The position numbers and the translations under genes were made by a program. 64,000 bases of DNA from NCBI GenBank assembly GCA_033675265.1, contig JAUJYZ010000962.1, forward strand, positions 207,202-271,201, read 5' to 3'. The DNA comes from Actinostola sp. cb2023. Its lineage: Eukaryota; Cnidaria; Anthozoa; Actiniaria; Actinostolidae. Below, one piece after another: positions 38,387 to 47,805 of the stretch (positions within the stretch are counted from its first letter, which is position 1; every line of letters begins with the position of its first letter). The notes beneath the pieces are model-generated. The model saw only the letters and a list, made by a program, of their open reading frames with translations, searched no databases and was not told the DNA's origin.

Positions 38387-40061
38387 TGGGGCCGGTTATA
38401 TGTGAGTATGTGGTATGTGCAGCAGGATAGGGTATGGTTTTGACCCTTCTAGTCTGGGATAGGGTGCCTTTTTGTACTTGGATACTTGGATAGGGTATGG
38501 TTTTCACAATAACGTAACACACCCAACTACACCAGCGTTAGTAATTTAGAGCTTAGGTCTGGGATAGGGTATGAAAAATCACATAATAGGGTCAGGGTTT
38601 TGAGGTGTCCACGGCACACCCCTACCCGAAAATACCTAGAGGACCGGGACCCCACGGGGGGTAGTCGGGGGTATCAGTGACGGTGAGGTGCGAAGACCTT
38701 TTGGGTTTGAAATTCACGGCTTGGGACTTTTTTTTGGGTTAGCAATTTTCTGGTGGACTTTTTTTTGGTATAAAGATTTTGACAAGGACTTTTTTTGGGT
38801 TGATATCCAACCGTTCTTGATTTTATGCGGAGGAAAAATTGACTGTTTTTGGGTTACGTTGTGGGCCGTTAGACTTTTTTTGGGTCTTGATTTTGCGTGA
38901 TGGACTTTTTGGGGGCAAAAAAGTTTGGCCTCATTTGCACCTCCTCGTCACTGATACCCCTGAGTACCCCCCTGGGACTGGGACCCCCAGGTTATACCTA
39001 CAATGGGCTATATACATTTACGGTATAGTGTACACTGTCTGATATATATGACTCAACATATCAACAACGTTTTATGACAAAATTTCTTCTCTACACTACA
39101 GCATGCAGTAAGTGTAAGCTTACATGCAGTTATTAGAGGACATTGGAGACGTATTCCCGGGGTATCCAATCGATAAAATCGATATCCGATATCAATCAAT
39201 GACAATCGATGACAGTCGATATCAATTAATCGATTGATATTGGTAATCGATGAAAATCGATGTGGAGGTTTTCTGTGACCAATAAAAATCGATAACGTAA
39301 TTTCATCGATTTTCATTGAAAATCGATAACTTAACGAATAATGTTCAAAACGATCGTTGACGTCCGTGACGGCAATCTACAACGTGAAAACAGGTAAAAT
39401 GCCATCGTAGATTGCCGTCACGGACGTCAACGGTCATTTTGAACATTTCACACGCATTTCTGATGGAGTTCTTCAGTGTGAATTAAGCAGCTAGAGTATT
39501 GAAAAACACTAGTAATTGCAGATTTATACAAGCGAACAATAAACTTGCCAACAGCATCAGAATTAGTTGTTGTACTGAATAGAATGATTTTGATTTTGAT
39601 ACCTGACCAGCAGATTCCGATCCAATCGATATTAATCGATTTTAATCGATTGGCACCTTTTTGTGTGACTATCGATTTTTATCGATTGCCCGATGTCAAT
39701 CGATATCAATTAGCTAATTAAGCTTATATTGATTGATATCGATTTATCGATTGCCTTTCCGATGATCGATTTTCATCGATTGGATACCCCGGGCGTATTA
39801 TATATACTACATGTCCTACAAATAATTGGATTTATGTAAGCTTGTTTAGTTTGTACATTGTGTGTATCAGAACACTTGTAATTAAGCTATAAACGATGAT
39901 CAATTTCTTAGTCGACCAGCAGAAGTGGAGGGTAAAATAACAAGTGGACAGGTTTAACCTACATTTTCTCTATCAAGAACCCAAATAACGACCAATAATT
40001 TGTACCTGTCAGATCCACGTATGGCTGTACTTGTCCTAATCTTGAAACTCTTTATAAACAT
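31551..40061 (-). CDS. EIF2D: EIF2D (ligatin)-like gene, first five exons only
   Basis: EIF2D is a cytosolic initiation/recycling factor that delivers tRNA to the ribosomal P site and recycles 40S subunits. Exons: 40061-40006, 38018-37828, 35473-35387, 33640-33541, 31659-31551. All junctions are GT-AG and phases join. Sequence: MFIKSFKIRTSTAIRGSD, RRLRSEVQRSFPNLQPDELA, VYTLWKHPEILKLNFTTWPT, LMLPGLVLPTEGIASFE, then LRGKGVKILHVFSDCLW. Human EIF2D has the same order (GSDRRKL..., VYTLWSYPDLL, LMLPGLVMP, GLKGRGFSVLHTYQDHLW). This covers the N-terminal DUF1947/PUA part. The SWIB/MT and SUI1 parts (~420 residues) are not found. Exon 5 holds a 1-base frameshift. Confidence 0.9.
31774..31824 (+). repeat. 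Two G runs (23 and 16 G)
   Basis: Poly-G at 31774-31796 and 31809-31824, separated by TAGAGAACACAT, which itself is duplicated. It is a candidate G-quadruplex on the strand opposite to EIF2D sense. Confidence 0.9.
32048..33158. repeat. 28-bp satellite array, ~1.1 kb
   Basis: Units near TACATCTACTAGGGGTGTTG plus TATACATG, with many truncated copies. It lies in the EIF2D intron between exons 4 and 5. Confidence 0.95.
33541..33640 (-). CDS. EIF2D: EIF2D exon 4
   Basis: The exon encodes LMLPGLVLPTEGIASFECFE and RDELCIVTLKGN, parallel to human LMLPGLVMPPAGLPQVQKGD. The donor is GTAAGT. Confidence 0.92.
33739..34787. repeat. 16-bp satellite array, ~1.05 kb
   Basis: About 64 copies of TGTAACAACCACTAGA, very homogeneous. 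It lies in the EIF2D intron between exons 3 and 4. Confidence 0.97.
34897..35097 (+). pseudogene. RecQ-type helicase fragment
   Basis: The frame reads VLKFEQLQAIYQVTRGKDVF and VNLSTGFGNSLIYSLLI. This is the motif 0 / Walker A region of RecQ-family DNA helicases (typical TGFGKS). The catalytic lysine is replaced by Asn and the frame stops at once, so this is a dead scrap. It is antisense in an EIF2D intron, next to the 16-bp array. Confidence 0.65.
35387..35473 (-). CDS. EIF2D: EIF2D exon 3
   Basis: The exon encodes YTLWKHPEILKLNFTTWPTV and LEKLANGA, parallel to human VYTLWSYPDLLPTFTTWPLV. Confidence 0.93.
35805..35960. repeat. Foldback MITE, ~155 bp
   Basis: GCAAGCGGTTTTCCATTGTC...AATGTTCAAAACTT pairs with the inverted copy ending ACAATAGAAAACCATTTGCG. 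A related CAATAAGAGTACAGACA word recurs at 35655-35680. Confidence 0.85.
35963..36040. mobile_element. Truncated TTAA MITE (same family as 51061-51460)
   Basis: TTAA at 35959-35962 is followed by AGTGCCTATGAAATGAAAAA, matching the left end of the complete copy at 51061 for about 70 bases. No right end was seen. Confidence 0.7.
36041..37189. other. Spacer in EIF2D intron 2 without recognised features
   Basis: AT-rich DNA with no credible exon. At 37040-37080 there is a TACCGTAGAGTCCCGGTTAT word, related to the ends of the element at 40439-44826. Confidence 0.5.
37190..37400. repeat. Foldback element, ~210 bp
   Basis: GTGCGTCCATCGAGTTATGG and flanks at 37203-37275 pair with 37321-37394. A third copy of the core occurs at 37480-37512 (GTGCGTCCATTGAGTTATGG). 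Confidence 0.88.
37828..38018 (-). CDS. EIF2D: EIF2D exon 2
   Basis: The exon encodes RRLRSEVQRSFPNLQPDELA, SLVPNKDDMAVTKITTHSGE and ends IFFEVEKRIYPT. It is the strongest match to human EIF2D (VPGKEELNIVKLYAHKGD...LFELEKNLYPT). Confidence 0.92.
38355..38383 (+). repeat. Poly-G run (29 G)
   Basis: An uninterrupted G run in EIF2D intron 1, a candidate G-quadruplex and an assembly weak point. Confidence 0.9.
38633..38995. repeat. Foldback element with G/C-rich ends
   Basis: GGGGGTATCAGTGACG near 38663 pairs with CGTCACTGATACCCCTGAGT near 38945. GGACCGGGACCCC and GGACTGGGACCCCC lie outside. The inside repeats GGACTTTTTTTTGGG-like blocks about 40 bases apart. Confidence 0.6.
39156..39793. mobile_element. 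638-bp foldback element with 6-bp target duplication
   Basis: CGTATT at 39150-39155 and 39794-39799 flanks inverted ends CCCGGGGTATCCAATCGAT. Both arms are packed with ATCGATT/ATCGATA words. The centre has a second palindrome: GTTGACGTCCGTGACGGCAA at about 39356 paired with its complement near 39410. Confidence 0.78.
40006..40061 (-). CDS. EIF2D: EIF2D exon 1
   Basis: ATG at 40061-40059 starts MFIKSFKIRTSTAIRGSD and ends with AG, which joins exon 2 to give RRRL. Human begins MFAKAFRVKSNTAIKGSD. The donor is GTACAA. Confidence 0.88.
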
Positions 40062-40231
40062 TGCTTTTTTTAGTATTTTAAAATTAGCTTCGTGAGAAAA
40101 TTACATTGACCTAATCGAAGGCCAGGTTACCAGCGATGTTCATGGGATCCCTGTGGTAACCGATAATAAAACTGGGCTTCCTGTGGCAGAACTGAGGCTC
40201 ATCAATAGACCTCTTTAGCTTCGTATGTAAA

Positions 40232-40374
40232 TTGCCCATTTCAAACCATGTGATGTAAACATGGTGTTCCCTGGAGAATTGTTCCTTTATATTTTCTTTA
40301 ATATATTCGTTCATATTGAAAGGACTAATTCTCCAGGGAACACCATGTTTACATCACATGGTTTGAAATGGGCA
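40232..40374. repeat. Foldback element, ~143 bp
   Basis: TTGCCCATTTCAAACCATGT...CCTGGAGAATT at 40232-40280 pairs exactly with 40326-40374. It lies just upstream of EIF2D exon 1. Confidence 0.9.
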
Positions 40375-40617
40375 TGGTCTATTCTCTCCCCTCTCCCATA
40401 TAAAGGTATCAGGGATGCTCGTCGGAAATTTTCAAAAATACCATAGAATCCCGGTTATAAGCCCTGGGCTTACATATATACAACTTTGTAATGGTTTTGG
40501 CTCTTTCTCGATATATCAACCACTCAATTATCTATATGTATCTATATGTATCTATATCATCATCTATATGTATCTACATACACCACTCAATTATCTATAT
40601 GTATCGGCTTATGATCT

Positions 40618-40855
40618 TTTGCGAAACGAAACGAGGCGAAACGAATCATTTGCGAAACGAGGCGATACGGATCATTTGCGAAACGAGGCGATACGGATCA
40701 TTTGCGAAACGAGGCGATACGGATCATTTGCGAAACGAGGCGATACGGATCATTTGCGAAACGAGGCGATACGGATCATTTGCGAAACGAGGCGATACGG
40801 ATCATTTGCGAAACGAGGCGATACGGATCATTTGCGAAACGAGGCGATACGGCAA
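40618..40855. repeat. 26-bp minisatellite
   Basis: Nine copies of CGAAACGAGGCGATACGGAT plus CATTTG, nearly identical. Confidence 0.96.
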
Positions 40856-41104
40856 CTGTGATCAAGAAGGCAGTCCTCTCAGGGTGAGGCCCTTTCATTG
40901 CACTTCGATTGGGTTGACCCCTGCGAGATATGGATGCTATTTGATTACTGGTTTTATAACATAGAGGGCAAAATTACTTGATTCTGATTGGTTAATCAAG
41001 GAGGGCTTTTTTCTTAATTGAGGGCCGTATTACTTGAAAGCGATTGGTCAGTCTGTTTCCTAGCAACGGGAAGTATTCCACAAGCGGGAAGTGTTTTGTT
41101 CGCA

Positions 41105-41490
41105 ATGGCCTCCCGTTTTCCTGAAGTGGATGACAATGCAATTCAAGAATTAATAATTTCTAGCGAAAATGAAAACACCATAAGGAGCACAAATTACTGG
41201 TTGAGCGTTTTTTCACAAGTGGGCATTGATAAGAGAAGTAAAGCAAGACTTGGAAGACTACGAGTGCGAAGCTCTCGACAAGACAAAATACGCCGTGACA
41301 ATGGCAATGAGTACGAGCCTGACTCCCTAAAAGTTATAGGCAGCATTTATAATAGAGCGGCGTTTAAAAGGAAAGAATTATGGAAAGTCCATCTTGAAAG
41401 ACGTCGAATTCCAAAATTCGAGAAAAGTCCTAGAGGGAAAAGCTCGAAAACTGAGACAACAAGGAATGGGAAAGCGCCCAAACAAGTCTA
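41105..41490 (+). pseudogene. Crypton/KIAA1958-type N-terminal domain fragment
   Basis: The frame from MASRFPEVDDNAIQELIISS reads ENENTIRSTNYWLSVFSQVG and GNEYEPDSLKVIGSIYNRA. This is the N-terminal domain seen before Crypton-type tyrosine recombinases and their domesticated relatives. After a frame change the expected KLREQGMGKRPN tail appears around 41450. The recombinase domain is absent. Confidence 0.6.
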
Positions 41491-42893
41491 ACAAAACAGG
41501 AAGAAATTCGTCGACTCAAGCGACTATTAAAATTCAGACGGATTATGATTCAGATTGACTTTCTCATTGACTAAACTTAGCTCTTGTCAGCTAGTAAGCT
41601 ATTTTCCATGCATTTTAGCAATCATGTAAGTCTTTTCTTCGCTGAATTAGTGAATAATCATGTCAAGACTTTTGAACTTTGACAACTTTGAATTGTCGAT
41701 TTGTGAATAAATTATTTCGCTTAGCAGTCGAATGGCTTCCAAGATAAACGCGCGCTTGGATTTTGCCCTCAATGTTATAAACAAGTAATCGCATGGTTCC
41801 TCGTAAAATTAAGGATTAATTTCACTTGTGTTTTCAAAGTTTCCCAAATTGCCCTTGTCGCGAGCGATTACCTATACTAATACTTGCTTACCGGTATTTG
41901 TCTGTCTCTTGACAATCGCCACTGAGATGTACTCCTTTAAAATCCGTTGATGCATGTTTTCATTGCGATCATTCTTCACTAGCTCCGGACAACTACAGAA
42001 ACTAAAAACACTTTATATTTTATACTAAAACTAGACGCTCCGTGAGCGTTCACTTGGCGCGGTTGGGATGATCAGCTGGAACTAGCCAAGAGCTTTTCCA
42101 CAGTCGATAATACCAGCTCAGAATGGGTATAAACAGCAAAAATACAATCGAAAAACATCCTTAGATTTTATGGAACTAATTCAGAAAATAGTGCAGAAAA
42201 TAGTTAGAACGGAACTAAATATAGGCATTGCAGCGTGACTTATAACAAACGGTCACTCGTTGCGTGACCGTACTCACTAGAACATGCATGCGTAATTAGC
42301 AGTATCAAGTGGTAGATTTTCTCTTCTATTTTGGCGATATTCGACCATGGAACTATTGTAAATATAGCCAAGAACTAAAGCTTAATAGTTGATCTTTAAT
42401 CTGGACTTCATTGAAGTTCAGTAACTGTAAAATTCTATTCAGACTATTGATAACTTACTTGATTACATCCACGATTCTATAAATCGCGTGTTTGCGCATA
42501 AGCGATAAGAAACACAAGGTGATTTTAACCTTGGTGCTGATGTAACTACGTCTACTAGCTGATATAAATTAAATAATGCTCTACAAGAGCAGAGAAAAAT
42601 CATTGGAGGAATTTACGCTTCGTGTGGGCGACTGTTGTTGCATTTTCTTTTGTTTTCTTCAGCTTCTATAAGTTCTTCAGATCAGGAATCTGGTATTCAT
42701 CAGCATCTGAGTAATACTTTGCAGTACAAGAGTTTATAGCACAGGTAGCCCAAGCTGTGGACTTGTGGCGAGATTTACAGTAAATGTATGGAGCTTTACA
42801 GCGAACTTTGAAAACCGTCTAAATAAAATTCTACAAACCCTCAAAGTAGTCCTACTTGTTTATTGTGTTGTCCTTTGGAATTGTGGGAGGTTA
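41491..42893. other. Spacer, nothing recognised
   Basis: About 1.4 kb with no coding signal on either strand. This is one of the places where the missing last ASF1 exon was sought and not found. Confidence 0.5.
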
Positions 42894-43825
42894 TTCTACA
42901 GAATCTATAGGTCTCTACAGAATCTATAGGTCTCTACAGAATCTATAGGTCTCTACAGAATCTATAGGTCTCTACAGGATCTATAGGTCTCTACAGAATC
43001 TATAGGTCTCTACAGGATCTATAGGTCTCTACAGAATCTATAGGTCTCTACAGGATCTATAGGTCTCTACATAATCTATAGGTCTCTACATAATCTATAG
43101 GTCTCTACAGAATCTATAGGTCTCTACAGAATCTATAGGTCTCTACATAATCTATAGGTCTCTACAGGATCTATAGGTCTCTACAGAATCTATAGGTCTC
43201 TACAGGAATCTATAGGTCTCTACAGAATCTATAGTCTATACAGGATCTATAGGTCTCTACATAATCTATAGGTCTCTACAGAATCTATAGTTCTCTATAG
43301 GATCTATAGTTCTCTACAGGATCTATAGGTCTCTACAGGATCTATAGGTCTCTACAGAATCTATAGGTCTCTATAGGTCTCTACAGGATCTATAGGTCTC
43401 TACAGAATCTATAGTTCTCTACAAGATCTATAGGTCTCTACAGGATCTATAGTTCTCTACAGGATCTATAGGTCTCTACATAATCTATAGGTCTCTACAG
43501 GATCTATAGGTCTCTACAGAATCTATACTGGTCTCTACATAATCTATAGGTCTCTACAGGATCTATAGGTCACTACAGAATCTATAGGTCTCTACATAAT
43601 CTATAGGTCTCTACATAATCTATAGGTCTCTACAGAATCTATAGGTCTCTACAGAATCTATAGGTCTCTACATAATCTATAGGTCTCTACAGGATCTATA
43701 GGTCTCTACAGAATCTATAGGTCTCTACAGGATCTATAGGTCTCTACAGAATCTATAGTCTACAGGATCTATAGGTCTCTACATAATCTATAGGTCTCTA
43801 CAGAATCTATAGTCTCTACAGGATC
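42894..43825. repeat. 19-bp satellite array, ~0.93 kb
   Basis: About 48 units of TCTACAGAATCTATAGGTC, with ACAGGATC and ACATAATC variants alternating. Confidence 0.97.
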
Positions 43826-43828
43826 ATA

Positions 43829-44118
43829 GCCGATACATAATTGAGTGGTGTATGTAGATACATATAGAGATATATGGATACATATAGATAATTGAGTGGT
43901 GTATGTAGATACATATAGAGATATATGGATACATATAGATAATTGAGTGGTGTATGTAGATACATATAGAGATATATGGATACATATAGATAATTGAGTG
44001 GTGTATGTACGTAGATACATATAGATGATGATATAGATACATAATAGATAATTGAGTGGTGTATGTAGATACATATAGATGATGATATAGATACATATAG
44101 ATACATATAGATAATTGA
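43829..44118. repeat. Array of ATAGATAATTGAGTGGTGTA units
   Basis: Five or six units of about 50-55 bp. Inverted copies of the same unit occur at 40510-40600. Confidence 0.93.
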
Positions 44119-44856
44119 GTGGTTGATATATCGAGAAAGAGCCATGGTTTTGGAGTGGGCTTATAATCGGTGGAAGGGGGGATTGGAGGGGAGGGGGGAT
44201 TGGAGGGTTGGTGGGCTTATAATCGGGTGGGCTTATAACCAGTGGGGGCTTATAACTGGTGGAGGAAACAAATGTCTGAACTCCGTTAAAAAGCAATGTT
44301 TAATTGCCCTATACCACTATGACGTCAAATCAAAACAATCTATTGTTTAAACGCTAAGGATCATGGTCGCTAGAGGGGGACAAAACAGCAACAACACAAA
44401 GGATTTCCCAAATAAATGTATTTTACAGACGGTCTGAAAGCGATAAAAGTCACCAAACACAGTAAATATTGTGGGAAAAGCATCGATGGACATAATATCT
44501 GGAAACTAGCCAATTTGAAATCTAGCGAACCTCAGCAGAGCAGATTTAGTTCAAATTTCTATTGTTCTTCACGATTCTGTCCCCCTCATAAATAAGCCGT
44601 TACGTCATAGTGGTATAGGGCAATTGTGACCATTTTAGTTAAACAGTGTTCATGCAACAATAACAAAAAAAGCTTTGAAATGCAAACGTGCATGGAATAA
44701 ATGGAATGGAATAATGGAGGGAGCTTATGGTCGAGGGGGCTTGTAACCAGGTGGGCTTGTGGGCTTATAATCAGGGGGGGAGGGTGGTGTGGGTTGGGCA
44801 GACTATATAACCAGGATTTTACTGTACCCCTAAAAGATACTGGCATGACACTTAGT

Positions 44857-44988
44857 TGGTATATCATTACCTAGTAAGTGATGATAGGTAATTGTTAACT
44901 GATATCATATTGCTTTCTAACAGTCTGAGGCAGGTTATTTGACCTCAGTCGTAATCTCATGACATAGAGGACAACATCGGTTGTTTCA
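44857..44988 (+). repeat. Split direct repeat A1
   Basis: It runs from TTGGTATATCATTACCTAGT to ACATCGGTTGTTTCA and is repeated at 49007-49138. Confidence 0.95.
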
Positions 44989-45031
44989 TTTCGACATAAC
45001 CACGCTCTTTCCCGTCCCTATTTCAAGCAAC

Positions 45032-45973
45032 ATGGCTCACGCTCTTCGACGTTCAACCCGAAAAACAAAACCAAAGTCGGACCCGGATTTTTTGTATGCA
45101 GACATCGAACGTCAGCTCCTAGAAGCCGGGCTAGAAGAAATGTCTCTATCGCCACCGCCACAAGGAACAACCACGAGGTCGACGCCTCGGCAAGATCAAC
45201 AATTTAACCAACAGGCAAGCCCTCGTCCTACAACAGGCCATATTCCCAGTCCCGTTTCAGATAGAACGCGACTAGCAGAAGCGGAGCGCGACAAGTTGGC
45301 CCTCGAGCTTGATTTAATAAAACTAAAAACGTCGATCACGCAACGAGGTCTCCAGCTCAGCGATCCAACTCAAGACGAAACAACAAAGAAACAACAAAGA
45401 AAGAAAAAAGTCATCGACTGGCCCAACGAATTTTGTTCAGGTGCGGCCTCGACTGAATTCGAGCGGCTGGACATGCCCGACTTTGTGGCTGGTTATTTAG
45501 CGATGATCAAACCCTACGAGCCACAACACAAGGACGTCATGCTCCAGCTACTCGAATTAGTAATGTTAAAATCTTGCAGTTATTCCTGGAAAAGCGTGCG
45601 CACCTTTTATGCTCATCTTGCTCGCCAAGTAGAATTGTGCCGTTTGGAGTTTCAAGATCAAGCCGTCATACGCGATCTAGCGACAATTCACTTCAAACAC
45701 TCTGATCTTCGATCTGCATACCAGCCTCGAGACCCTAGAGATACAAAGCCAAATGTTTCGACATCCAGCACCTTTATACCGGACAAGGCCACGACCCCGA
45801 AGGCATGTCGCCAGTGGAATTATACTGGTCAATGCAAATGTGACTCCTCGTCCACCACTTTTGCCGGCCATCACAAATGCAGGGTTTGCGCAAAAGATCA
45901 TCCGATGCTTCATTGCTCAAAACGCCGGTCAGCAATTCCCGACATCACTCAAAATCCAAATGACACGGTTTGA
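45032..45973 (+). CDS. Ngaro-like ORF1, gag-like with zinc knuckle
   Basis: ATG 45032 gives 313 residues starting MAHALRRSTRKTKPKSDPDF. It has a charged helix around TRLAEAERDKLALELDLIKL and a C-terminal Cys/His stretch (CRQWNYTGQC...HKCRVCAKDHPMLHC) like the gag zinc finger of DIRS/Ngaro elements. It should package or bind the element RNA. The frame ends at TGA 45971-45973, yet the same frame continues open into ORF2. The stop is followed by CTA. Confidence 0.82.
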   Translation: MAHALRRSTRKTKPKSDPDFLYADIERQLLEAGLEEMSLSPPPQGTTTRSTPRQDQQFNQQASPRPTTGHIPSPVSDRTRLAEAERDKLALELDLIKLKTSITQRGLQLSDPTQDETTKKQQRKKKVIDWPNEFCSGAASTEFERLDMPDFVAGYLAMIKPYEPQHKDVMLQLLELVMLKSCSYSWKSVRTFYAHLARQVELCRLEFQDQAVIRDLATIHFKHSDLRSAYQPRDPRDTKPNVSTSSTFIPDKATTPKACRQWNYTGQCKCDSSSTTFAGHHKCRVCAKDHPMLHCSKRRSAIPDITQNPNDTV

Positions 45974-46099
45974 CTACGCCAACTTCCAGATCATTCCACG
46001 GTTTCGACTTCTGAACATCCCTCGGATTTATCCTCTACGGACACGATTCCAATTTTTTCACAACAAGCTCATTTCACTACTACAGCCATAATTCAACAC

Positions 46100-47749
46100 A
46101 TGTTAGTTGCGCAAACGGGTCTACCAAACGCATACGGCGCAAAACTTCCTGTTATCACGAACTTAAAGGTTGACGCTTGGGATTATTATCTCAAGGACTA
46201 TCACGATCAAAACGTACCACTCTTTTTACGCTACGGTTGGCCAATCGATTATACAGCCGATCGCTGGCCAGTTTCTTCAACGAAAAATCACCCGTCTGCG
46301 GATCAGTATACAGAACACATAAATCATTACATTGATGTTGAACTAAGCTATCAGGCTATCGCGGGACCTTTTCAGACAAATCCTCTACACCAGCCTCTGA
46401 TATGTTCACCGTTACAGACTGTACCTAAACGAGGTTCAACTCATCGTCGTGTAGTAATGGACTTGAGTTTCCCGGATAGCCATTCTGTAAATAGCGGGAT
46501 TTCATCGACTTCCTATCTCAACGATTCGTACAAACTTCGACTACCAGGCATCGATCGGTTATGCGAATTTATTGTACACCACGGTCCTGGCTGCCTAATT
46601 TATAAAAAAGACCTAAAACGTGCTTATCGACAACTTCCCATTGATCCTAAGGATTATAATCTACTAGGATTTTCGTTTAATGGAGGGTTTTACTTCGATC
46701 TTCGCTGCCCTTTCGGGTTACGGTCAAGCGCCATGATTTGCCAACGTACTACTTCGGCCGTCATTAATATTTTTACAAAACAAGGATACACCGCAGACGT
46801 CTATTTGGACGACTTTTATGGAGCTGAGGAGCCCTGTCAGGCAACACAAGCTTTCACAACTCTTCAAACATTGTTTGATAACCTTGGATTACAGTCGTCA
46901 CCAGAGAAAGATTGTTCACCTTCTACGAACATGGTGTGTTTAGGGATCAAAGTTGATACCGTAAATTTTTCTCTACACGTTCCTCAAGATAGAATCAACG
47001 ACTTACTACAAGAGTTATTTACATGGAAGGACAAGAAATCCTATCGTCTTAAAGAACTACAATCCTTAATTGGGAAGTTATCGTTCGCGACAGCTTGCGT
47101 CCCAGCAGGTCGCATTTTCATGTCACGTCTATTAAATAATCTGCGAGCCTTTCCGTCACGTCAACGCACCACAGCAGTAACGCAATCACTAATATCGGAT
47201 ATCGCCTGGTGGTTAACTTTTCTCCCGCAATTTAACGGTACTACCATTATAAAATCTTCAACTTGGAACTACGACGACTTTCATTTTACAACCGACTCGT
47301 GTTTACAAGGCGGCGGAGCCACATGTCTCAACCAGTGTTTGTCATTCGATCTCCCACCAGACATTATCAATGACGCCGGGCATATTTCAGCTTTAGAGCT
47401 CTTCGTCGTCGTGGTCGCCGCACGAACTTGGTCTTCTGTCCTTGCACATAGACGTGTTATAGTCTCATGCGATAATCAGGCTGCCGTGACTGCAATCAAT
47501 TCTGGATCCTCAAGAGACAGTTTCATGCAGCGCTGTCTTCGTCAGCTTTGGTTTACCGCGGCCTTACACGACTTTGAACTCAGAGCATCATTTATTCCGG
47601 GCGTGCACAATTCACTTGCGGACGCACTGAGCAGATGGCACATGAGCGCTAAATATCAAGACATTTTTTATTCCGAGTGTGCTAAACTAGATATACAGTA
47701 TAGTTTTGTATCAGTTCCAGCATCAATGCTCAAGTTTCAGGTAGAATAA
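46100..47749 (+). CDS. Ngaro-like ORF2, reverse transcriptase-RNase H
   Basis: 549 residues from ATG 46100. The open frame really begins right after the ORF1 stop (45974). RT motifs: KKDLKRAYRQLPIDPKDYNL, CPFGLRSSAMICQ and the catalytic YLDDFYGA. RNase H: TTDSCLQGG, ISALELFVVVVAA, SCDNQAAVTAI and VHNSLADALSRW, giving the D-E-D-D set. It copies the RNA into DNA. No methyltransferase domain is present, as in Ngaro. The frame ends at 47749, in a putative intron. Confidence 0.92.
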   Translation: MLVAQTGLPNAYGAKLPVITNLKVDAWDYYLKDYHDQNVPLFLRYGWPIDYTADRWPVSSTKNHPSADQYTEHINHYIDVELSYQAIAGPFQTNPLHQPLICSPLQTVPKRGSTHRRVVMDLSFPDSHSVNSGISSTSYLNDSYKLRLPGIDRLCEFIVHHGPGCLIYKKDLKRAYRQLPIDPKDYNLLGFSFNGGFYFDLRCPFGLRSSAMICQRTTSAVINIFTKQGYTADVYLDDFYGAEEPCQATQAFTTLQTLFDNLGLQSSPEKDCSPSTNMVCLGIKVDTVNFSLHVPQDRINDLLQELFTWKDKKSYRLKELQSLIGKLSFATACVPAGRIFMSRLLNNLRAFPSRQRTTAVTQSLISDIAWWLTFLPQFNGTTIIKSSTWNYDDFHFTTDSCLQGGGATCLNQCLSFDLPPDIINDAGHISALELFVVVVAARTWSSVLAHRRVIVSCDNQAAVTAINSGSSRDSFMQRCLRQLWFTAALHDFELRASFIPGVHNSLADALSRWHMSAKYQDIFYSECAKLDIQYSFVSVPASMLKFQVE

Positions 47750-47800
47750 TTATACCATTAGTTAGCTACTTTATATATTTCATTATTCATTATATTTTAG
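47741..47800 (+). other. Putative 60-bp intron before the recombinase frame
   Basis: CAG|GTAGAA at 47741 and a pyrimidine-rich TATATTTTAG| at 47800. Splicing at these sites puts ORF2 out of phase with the recombinase frame; an alternative acceptor after GGATGGAG (47808) would be in frame. DIRS/Ngaro elements are known for retained small introns. Confidence 0.5.
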
Positions 47801-47805
47801 GTGGG

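Larger units (their letters stand above)
40439..44826. mobile_element. Possible composite element between inverted CCCGGTTATAAGCC ends
   Basis: The left end TACCATAGAATCCCGGTTAT and the right end complement TACAGTAAAATCCTGGTTAT look like pogo/Tc1-type termini with TA outside. Subterminal GGCTTATAATC blocks and a ~130-bp inverted pair (about 40462-40600 and 44028-44165) support a unit. The interior is three tandem arrays and a Crypton-type scrap. It may instead be two unrelated MITEs facing each other. Confidence 0.45.

Noticed and set aside
40415..40964. Frames with repeated RRYGSFAKRGDTDHLRNEA
   Set aside because: They are translations of the 26-bp minisatellite.
42894..43825. Array looking like CRISPR repeats
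   Set aside because: Units are contiguous 19-mers without unique spacers, in a eukaryotic genome with no cas genes; the same applies to the arrays at 29-35 kb and 40.6 kb.
43769..44296. 175-residue frame rich in YVSTYTTQLSICIHI
   Set aside because: It is a translation of the tandem array at 43829-44118.
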